Positions 6,001 through 8,504 of a stretch of 8,504 nucleotides of DNA are shown one piece after another. Location of the stretch: the NCBI GenBank assembly GCA_003158755.1, contig PMLF01000003.1:1-8504 (forward strand), given 5' to 3'. Position 1 is the stretch's first letter; the number at the start of each line of letters is the position of its first letter. The notes under the pieces were generated by a model that saw only the letters and a program-made list of their open reading frames with translations, was not told the DNA's origin and did no database searches. The DNA comes from Elusimicrobiota bacterium. GTDB lineage: Bacteria > Elusimicrobiota > Elusimicrobia > FEN-1173. Made by a program: the position numbers and the translations under genes.

Positions 6001-8504
6001 CACGGTTTCGGTGACGGTGAAGGACAACCTTGGCGCCTCGACGGCGGCGGCCGCGGGCGTCGTCACCGTCGCCAATGTTCCTCCGTCCTTCGTCACGTTT
6101 ACCAACAACGCCCTGATCCCGGGCGACGTGCTACCCGGCGACCCCGTCACGGTCATGGGGACCTTCACGGACCCCGGGCCGGACGTCCACACGCTGGTCA
6201 TCGACTGGGGCGACGGCTTGTCCCAAACCATGACCCTTAAGCTGGGCGCCCGGGAGTTTTCGCTGACCCATCTCTACGCCAACCCCGGTCTCTACACGAT
6301 CGGGGCGACCTTGACGGACGACGACACCGGGACAGCCGCGGCGTCCACTATGGCGTTCCTTTCCGGCGTGGGCCTGCGGAACGGAACCCTTTACGTCATC
6401 GGTACCCCGGGGAACGACAACGCCGAAATCTCCCTGGCCGCGGCGGACAAGATCACGGTGACCGCCGACTTCCCCATCGGCCCCGCGGTTTACGTTTTCT
6501 CCGCGGCGGATGTGACCTCCATCGACGTCCGGCTCTTGGGCGGGTCCGACGCTCTCAAAGTCGTCGGGACGGACGGCGACGACGCCTGGACTGTCCAAGA
6601 CGGCTCCATCGCCGGCCTGGGCCGGACGATGACTTATCAAGGTGTCGAAACCCTGGCGCTGGACGGCGGGGCGGGGAACGATTCTATCGATCTGCTCAGT
6701 CCCACGGCCCCGGACATCCTAATAGCGGGCGGCAATATCTCTCTGACTGGAAACGTGAGCGGGCCGGTGGAGATCGCGGTCTCGGGAAACCTCGTCGTGG
6801 ACGACTTGACTCTCGGCCAACCGTCGGAGAAGCTAACGGCCGGGAACGACCTTTCAATCGGCCGTTTGGAAATGACCGTTCCGGACGGCGTTCTGACCCT
6901 TGTTTCCGGCCGCGACATCCTCCAGGGGCCTGGCGGCGGGGCCGCCGGCGTGATTGCCGGCGAAACCGTTTTGGAGGCGGGGCGGAACGTCGGCGCTGGG
7001 CCGGACGGCGGGAGCCTGAAGACGCAAGTCGCCGGCCTGACTGTTACGGCCGCCGGCGACGTATCCATCGATCAAACCGGCCTTTTGAAAGCGACCGTGA
7101 CCGCTCACGGCCTGACCGCACGGTCGGACACGGCGATAAATCTGAACACCACCGTGGACAGCGCGGACCTCCAATGCCCCGGCGACATTACCGTCGTGGA
7201 ATCCGGCGACTTGACGGTCCAAAACGTCTCATCGGGCGGCAACGTGAAGCTCCTTGTTTCCGGGGGCGCGACGTCGACCGGCGTAATCTCCGCCTTGAAC
7301 CTGGAGGTTATTGCCGGAGGCGCCCTCACCCTTTCCACCGACGTCCAGACGCTGTACGTGAACGCCCCCTCCGCCGCGATCACCGAGCGGGACGACGTGA
7401 CCATCACCGATGAGGCGGCCTCTCTCGCGGTGACGACCCAAACGGCCGGGGACGTCAGTATCTCCTCCCCGGGAAGCATGACCCTCGCCGCCGCCAACGT
7501 ATTTGACGGCGCCCTGACCGTCACAGGTGTCGGAGACGTGGTCATCACCGGTCCGGCGGCCGCGCATTCCGTGTCGCTCACGGGAGTCAACGTGCTCAGC
7601 GCCGGCTCGGGTCTCGTGGCGGGAGGCGACCTGAAATTGAACGCCGTAAATACCATCATCCTTTCGACCCGGGTGGATACGGTCTCCGCCCAAGCCGCGT
7701 CCATCACGATCAGCGAGGCGGATACGATCACCCTCAACGACTTGACGGCGACCGGAGGATCGATCCAAGTGACCGCCGGCGGCGATGTGACGATCCTTGG
7801 GACCGTGTATACCGGCCCGGCCGGGAGCGTCGTCCTGACGTCCTCCACGGGTCAAATCCTCGCGTCGGGCGGCCAAGTCGTCACGGAAGTTTTGACAGCC
7901 GGCGCCGCGACCGGGATCGTCTTGAACACCCAGGTCGCGGACTTGACGGCGACGGTCACTTCGGCGGGGAATATAACGATCCTCCAAACCGGGGGGATCA
8001 TCCTTCGAAGCCTCGTCACCCCCCAGGGAACCGTCACGGTCACCTCGAGCGGCGATATGCAGATCGGCCTGATACAAACGGACAAGACGGCGGGAGTCAT
8101 CAAGCTGACATCCTCGGCGAACATTTATGAGCTGGCGCCGGCCGACGATGCGGCCGACTTGGTTGGGTACGAGGCCGACATTCACCCGGCCGGGGAATTT
8201 GGGAGCGCCGCCAACCCGGATTTGAATTTGGAGCTGGATGTTGCGTTCTTGAATTATTCGGGAGGCGATTTCTGGGCCCAATGCGCCGGTCCCGTCGACG
8301 TGACGATTTCAACGACCGGCGCGGTCCACTTGACGGTCGCGGGGGACCTCACGGCGAGAAGCATCCAGTCGCCCGACGTCACGCTGACAACCACCCAGGG
8401 CGGGAACATCATTGCGGGCCTGATTAACGCGGGTTCTAGCGGGGTGGTGGTCCTCAACGCCACCGGGTCGATTGCGGATCTGCCGGGCAAAATCACCGCA
8501 ACAT
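1..8504 (+). CDS. Giant multidomain surface/secreted protein (adhesin-like), internal fragment, partial at both ends
   Basis: Codons start at base 2; base 1 ends the preceding codon and base 8504 begins the next. I read all 2,834 codons and found no stop. The translation is rich in Gly, Ala, Thr, Val and Asp, has only two Cys (residues 2392 and 2761), and is built of extracellular modules: Gly-X-Y triplets, one LRR, LamG, Ig/cadherin-like, split SdrD_B-like, five PKD-type, three cadherin-like/tandem-95, an EF-hand segment, an RTX-like segment and a haemagglutinin-type beta-helix. No signal peptide, membrane segment, sortase motif or secretion signal lies within the window, so both ends are missing. 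By family knowledge such proteins are secreted and act in adhesion or matrix building; the specific role here is inference. No catalytic domain is visible. An alternative is a giant protein of the predation-associated type, but nothing here demonstrates that. Start, stop, operon neighbours and regulation all lie outside the window. Confidence 0.96.
23..220 (+). repeat. Glycine-rich Gly-X-Y triplet region
   Basis: Residues 8-37 are ten uninterrupted triplets with Gly in the first position (GGN, GTS, GQS, GHA, GSV, GAA, GTS, GQP, GAA, GQS). A short break containing YWYEP follows, then Gly recurs every third residue from 43 to 73, mostly as GG-X. The first block resembles bacterial collagen-like sequence but has almost no proline (one GQP). 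The second resembles Gly-Gly-X stretches found in large bacterial beta-rich surface proteins. The segment runs directly into beta-strand sequence (TIRLSGTDVETTYTL, then GGAGG and GGSGRLVLDTN), so it is more likely the glycine-rich end of a beta-helical or beta-roll region than a true collagen triple helix. Confidence 0.75.
221..1108 (+). other. Unassigned beta-rich region of the giant protein
   Basis: Residues 74-369. The first part (about 74-125) looks like the last strands of the preceding glycine-rich beta domain. The rest alternates hydrophobic and polar residues as in beta-sandwich modules, for example VLVVNLTG near residue 208 and QFDVEF near residue 280, followed by KNGSVLYVRPPG. No catalytic motif, metal site, membrane segment or cysteine is seen. 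It could be one or two Ig-like or pre-peptidase-type domains, but I do not recognise a specific family. Confidence 0.5.
1109..1225 (+). other. Single leucine-rich repeat with C-terminal cap-like segment
   Basis: Residues 370-408. The stretch LTLLTLTDNPL (bases 1130-1162) matches the LRR core LxxLxLxxNxL at every defined position. It is followed by DLIAPLLEAKGVQVEM, a helix-then-strand return of the kind that closes an LRR unit. Only one clear repeat is present, so this is either the last unit of a degenerate array or an isolated remnant. In related large bacterial proteins an LRR segment of this type is often followed by an Ig/cadherin-like domain opening with a PVI.PIPNQ-type sequence, and the same sequence follows here at 1241. 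Confidence 0.6.
1283..1837 (+). other. LamG / concanavalin A-like jelly-roll domain
   Basis: Residues 428-612. Hallmarks of the LamG-like superfamily occur in order: the opening FSFNGNSSLRIASTPTL, the strand SLTLEAWILP, INKEGEYEVARF, the core motif NQWTHVAVVFDNGDVSTYIN, then DLWIGERQ, the conserved GQIDEVQVWTVARTQADIR and the closing GLAGYWTFDD. Its length of about 185 residues is normal for the family. Such domains bind carbohydrate or protein ligands outside the cell, often with calcium; the ligand here is unknown. The domain is embedded in the linker of an Ig-like domain (PVITPIPNQ just before it, DASDPDGD just after it). I am confident of the fold assignment. Confidence 0.92.
1907..2134 (+). 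other. Ig/cadherin-like domain (main body), interrupted upstream by LamG
   Basis: Residues 636-711. It contains the calcium-ligand type motif DASDPDGDPLTI, then LDGTNLTLTPAAGFAGTV, RITVTVTDG and a closing strand MSFNVTF, the usual order for bacterial cadherin-like or Ig-like repeats. The expected first strand (PVITPIPNQ) is not immediately upstream but about 650 bases earlier at 1241-1267, with the LamG domain in between. The Asp-rich motif is of the kind that coordinates calcium at domain junctions. Confidence 0.75.
2141..2317 (+). other. SdrD_B-like (Cna-B-type) domain, N-terminal half
   Basis: Residues 714-772. The sequence VYGTIWNDRNGDAVQEAGEP, then a second DRNGNLVQDPGEP unit and TYTDANGDYAFRNVP, reproduces the SdrD_B signature: a G-x-V/I-W-x-D opening, paired Dx[ND]G calcium-loop sequences and a DANGDYAF strand. 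In intact domains this leads within a few residues to a GxYxV strand and a PPGW motif. Here those elements appear only about 940 bases later, so this half is separated from its partner. Confidence 0.85.
2438..2773 (+). repeat. Flagellin-IN-like repeat, copy A
   Basis: Residues 813-924. Strand sequence STVTLKFTAES is followed by DFVLTSDMTAANRTVSDLVA, a helix (EMNNFFQAN), then AVWAETDGSQIYLLF and a closing GGGLGFG. The order strand, NxT-x-x-DL helix, AxxxxDGxxIxL strand and LGFG is that of flagellin IN-type modules. The LTSDMTAANRTVSDL block aligns without gaps to VTPEMAAGNLTAEDL in copy B. Confidence 0.65.
2903..3232 (+). repeat. Flagellin-IN-like repeat, copy B
   Basis: Residues 968-1077. 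Strand sequence TSAELLLKVG is followed by VTPEMAAGNLTAEDL, a helix (LGDVQSLLSSLGMG), then VAVGLDSAGRLTFTV, QTLSVQA and the closing GALGFGAN. It has the same element order and nearly the same length as copy A, with the strongest identity in the M-x-A-x-N-x-T-x-x-DL block. Protein similarity is modest, implying an old duplication. Confidence 0.68.
3257..3403 (+). other. SdrD_B-like domain, C-terminal half
   Basis: Residues 1086-1134. The strand SYYVVLVPPVGWTPTVG carries the conserved PP-x-GW motif, and AAGQIASGVNFGL is the classic closing strand (aGq..sGvnFG) of SdrD_B and related Cna-B-type repeats. These are the elements missing after the N-terminal half at 2141-2317. Confidence 0.82.
3413..3688 (+). 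other. PKD/Ig-like domain 1 (non-canonical)
   Basis: Residues 1138-1229. It opens with GPDRTANEGSPVAFTV and has a YLWHVETENGQ central strand where typical PKD domains have WGDG, then FTFIPGDEGLYKVFVTATD and a closing LLTVYNV. The EG-x-x-V and G-x-Y-x-V-x-V-x-ATD elements mark the PKD fold. The Trp in SYLWHV fits the Y-x-W-x variant of the family. It directly abuts the next domain. Confidence 0.75.
3689..3964 (+). other. PKD domain 2
   Basis: Residues 1230-1321. Features are NAVEGEVVTLSTAYADP, then DTHTAVIDWGDGS with the diagnostic WGDG at residues 1269-1272, and HVYADDGIYTVTIQVTDEDG before the closing IIVKVAN. This is a textbook PKD module, an extracellular Ig-like spacer or binding domain in bacterial surface proteins and hydrolases. 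Confidence 0.92.
3965..4276 (+). other. PKD domain 3
   Basis: Residues 1322-1425. It opens VAPVLQPI, has FNEGTVLNLTAQI, LDTHTVKVGWGDGT (WGDG at 1361-1364) and HLYADDGIYQVTVAVADDDG, and closes FTVTVAN. It carries an extra loop of about 15 residues (bases about 4117-4164: PYGPPGSPEGMTG) between the WGDG strand and the HLYADDG strand that domain 2 lacks. Confidence 0.9.
4277..4567 (+). other. Cadherin-like / tandem-95 (VCBS-type) domain 1
   Basis: Residues 1426-1522. The order is PPRAAGDAYTIDEDTLLSV, GVLANDYDVPADPLTA, GPANGTLVFNADGSFTYMP, FNGTDFFVYTAWDDEGAGSD and VKVVITINPVNDAPV, the standard progression of tandem-95/Cadherin_5-type repeats, ending with the usual VNDAPV link to the next repeat. 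The function is an extracellular stalk or adhesion spacer, probably calcium-bound. Confidence 0.92.
4568..4834 (+). other. Cadherin-like / tandem-95 domain 2 (shorter variant)
   Basis: Residues 1523-1611. It begins NDAPVAAAASYRTDPNTAV, continues TVTGTDVDGDAISFVVVSAP, NGRFAMNEEGAFIYIPRPGF, EDDFSFEAFDGQLTSDPAVV and RIMVD. It lacks the vLaND segment of repeats 1 and 3 and uses a TDVDGD loop instead, as in shorter cadherin-like repeats of the same superfamily. Confidence 0.88.
4841..5113 (+). other. Carboxypeptidase-regulatory-like beta domain
   Basis: Residues 1614-1704. The sequence LDGAIAGAQVSVYAGDTLLA, then VTDDNGQFVLEI resembles carboxypeptidase regulatory-like or Cna-B-type domains (x-x-G-A-x-V, then TDxxGxFxL). 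It continues through GLRIDLVQPEKGIHLVSL and TITFKEAPELVVSNITTA, which leads into the helical EF-hand segment. It separates cadherin-like repeat 2 from repeat 3, so the cadherin-like array is not continuous. Confidence 0.6.
5114..5488 (+). other. Helical segment with an EF-hand calcium loop
   Basis: Residues 1705-1829. This is the only clearly helix-rich part of an otherwise beta-rich protein (for example VVRRIRDLASILKAVVDG, SFLEANADAVANAYSGML, DPLLAEQLALYA). Bases 5162-5197 encode DSNDDGQVSAQE, a complete 12-residue EF-hand loop with Asp1, Asn3, Asp5, Gly6, Ser9 and Glu12. A second acidic stretch, FDGDGVNADAETG (5345-5383), resembles a degenerate calcium loop but does not fit EF-hand spacing. 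The likely role is calcium binding that stiffens the neighbouring domains. Confidence 0.72.
5162..5197 (+). other. EF-hand loop DSNDDGQVSAQE
   Basis: The twelve residues 1721-1732 place oxygen ligands at loop positions 1 (Asp), 3 (Asn), 5 (Asp), 9 (Ser) and 12 (Glu), Gly at position 6 and an aliphatic residue (Val) at position 8, exactly the canonical calcium-binding EF-hand pattern. Confidence 0.85.
5489..5770 (+). other. Cadherin-like / tandem-95 domain 3
   Basis: Residues 1830-1923. It reads NAPFVSNDRFTTGQETVL, GVAANDGDLDGDPIQAV, GPAHGTLTFNADGSFSYLP, GFVGADAFSYYLTDG and VSLSVVNVPP. It is closest to domain 1 in the array: the block GPA(N/H)GTL(V/T)FNADGSF is shared, including an exact 18-base match (4432-4449 and 5641-5658). 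Confidence 0.92.
5771..6076 (+). other. PKD domain 4
   Basis: Residues 1924-2025. It has VPPTIQSLSLDRTNILEGDT, SFTDPGSLDTHTVTVDWGDG (WGDG at 1965-1968), the HLYADDNP strand with a short insertion, then SYTVSVTVKDNLG and the closing VVTVAN. The LDTHTV-x-V-x-WGDG core is shared with PKD domain 3. Confidence 0.92.
6077..6370 (+). other. PKD domain 5
   Basis: Residues 2026-2123. It has VPPSFVTF, PGDPVTVMGTFTDPG, VHTLVIDWGDGLS (WGDG at 2069-2072), HLYANPGLYTIGATLTDDDT and a closing STMAFLSG. It ends the second PKD block and passes into the RTX-like segment. Confidence 0.9.
6374..6718 (+). other. Degenerate RTX-like (GTxGND) segment
   Basis: Residues 2125-2239. The motifs GTPGNDNAEI, LLGGSDALKVVGTDGDDAWT, then GVETLALDGGAGNDSIDLL resemble the GGxGxDxUx nonapeptides of RTX calcium-binding proteins, but they are spaced far apart instead of in tandem. 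The pattern 'NGTLYVIGTPGND... DGGAGND' is a recurring linker module in large bacterial surface proteins preceding beta-helical regions. Calcium binding is plausible but not assured with so few repeats. Confidence 0.65.
6719..8504 (+). other. Haemagglutinin-like parallel beta-helix region, continuing beyond the window
   Basis: Residues 2240-2834. Short strands bearing a G-[DN]-aliphatic-x-[IL] motif recur every 20-60 residues: AGGNISLTG, AGNDLSIG, SGRDILQG, AAGDVSID, PGDITVV, AGDVSISS, GDVVITG, AGGDLKLN, AGGDVTILG, AGNITILQ, SGDMQIG, AGDLTARS and GGNIIAG. This is the appearance of filamentous-haemagglutinin or autotransporter-type beta-helices and of similar regions in planctomycete-like giant proteins. 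A stretch of about 30 residues at about 8125-8220 (ELAPADDAADLVG onward) departs from the rung pattern and probably forms a loop. Both cysteines of the fragment are here (residues 2392 and 2761), too far apart in sequence to assume a disulfide. Confidence 0.75.
7013..8293 (+). repeat. Six-fold recurring motif in the beta-helix (L-x-T-x-V-x-x-L ... ITI)
   Basis: A block of about 24 residues recurs at about 7013 (SLKTQVAGLTV..GDVSI), 7136 (INLNTTVDSADL..GDITV), 7325 (LTLSTDVQTLYV..AAITE), 7655 (IILSTRVDTVSA..SITIS), 7916 (IVLNTQVADLTA..NITIL) and more loosely 8222 (LNLELDVAFLNY..GDFWA). The spacing is irregular, from 41 to 111 residues. The blocks share the frame [LI]-x-L-x-T-x-V-x-x-[LV], then a strand of ITI type, and probably mark equivalent turns of the helix. 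DNA identity between copies is low, so the duplications are old. Confidence 0.65.

Noticed and set aside
6401..6688. Type I secretion RTX toxin or C-terminal RTX secretion domain
   Set aside because: Only about three scattered GxGxD-like motifs are present and the protein continues for at least 600 residues afterwards, so this is not a terminal RTX array, and no toxin domain is visible.
1..8504. Defence system, CRISPR array, RNA gene, prophage or transposon content
   Set aside because: The window is filled end to end by one extracellular multidomain coding sequence. No spaced direct repeats of CRISPR type, tRNA or rRNA sequence, transposase motif or terminal inverted repeats were found.

Overview
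The window lies entirely inside one very large protein-coding gene on the + strand. The frame whose codons start at base 2 has no stop from the first base to the last: 2,834 complete codons, with neither start nor stop in view. The translation is a mosaic of recognisable extracellular modules (glycine-rich triplets, a leucine-rich repeat, LamG, Ig/cadherin-like, SdrD_B-like, PKD, EF-hand, RTX-like and beta-helix segments), so the reading frame is not in doubt. I see no RNA gene, promoter, terminator, insertion sequence, CRISPR array or second gene. Open frames on the minus strand and in the other two plus frames are shadows of this gene.

Organism: the DNA is clearly GC-rich, with G or C at most third codon positions and frequent TTG leucine codons. 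Bacterial giant surface proteins combining PKD, cadherin-like/VCBS, SdrD_B-like, LamG and haemagglutinin-like beta-helix modules are common in Planctomycetota and other PVC-group or environmental Gram-negative lineages, including giant-gene lineages such as Omnitrophota. That placement is inference from architecture only; there is no taxonomic marker here.

Layout (residues numbered from the codon at base 2): glycine-rich Gly-X-Y segment (8-73); beta-rich part I cannot assign (74-369); one leucine-rich repeat (370-408); LamG/concanavalin-like domain (428-612) sitting in the linker of an Ig/cadherin-like domain that resumes at 636-711; SdrD_B-like domain split into two halves (714-772 and 1086-1134) by about 313 residues holding two diverged copies of a flagellin-IN-like repeat; three PKD-type domains (1138-1425); two cadherin-like/tandem-95 domains (1426-1611); a carboxypeptidase-regulatory-like beta domain plus a helical EF-hand segment (1614-1829); a third cadherin-like domain (1830-1923); two more PKD domains (1924-2123); a degenerate RTX-like segment (2125-2239); and a long beta-helix of haemagglutinin type (2240-2834 and beyond) with a six-fold recurring motif.

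The product is best described as part of a giant secreted or cell-surface, probably calcium-stabilised adhesin or matrix protein. There are only two cysteines in 2,834 residues, as is usual for such proteins. Its ligand, secretion route and anchor cannot be read from this window. The most notable points are the nested domain insertions (LamG inside an Ig-like unit, two IN-like repeats inside an SdrD_B-like unit, an EF-hand module between cadherin-like repeats).
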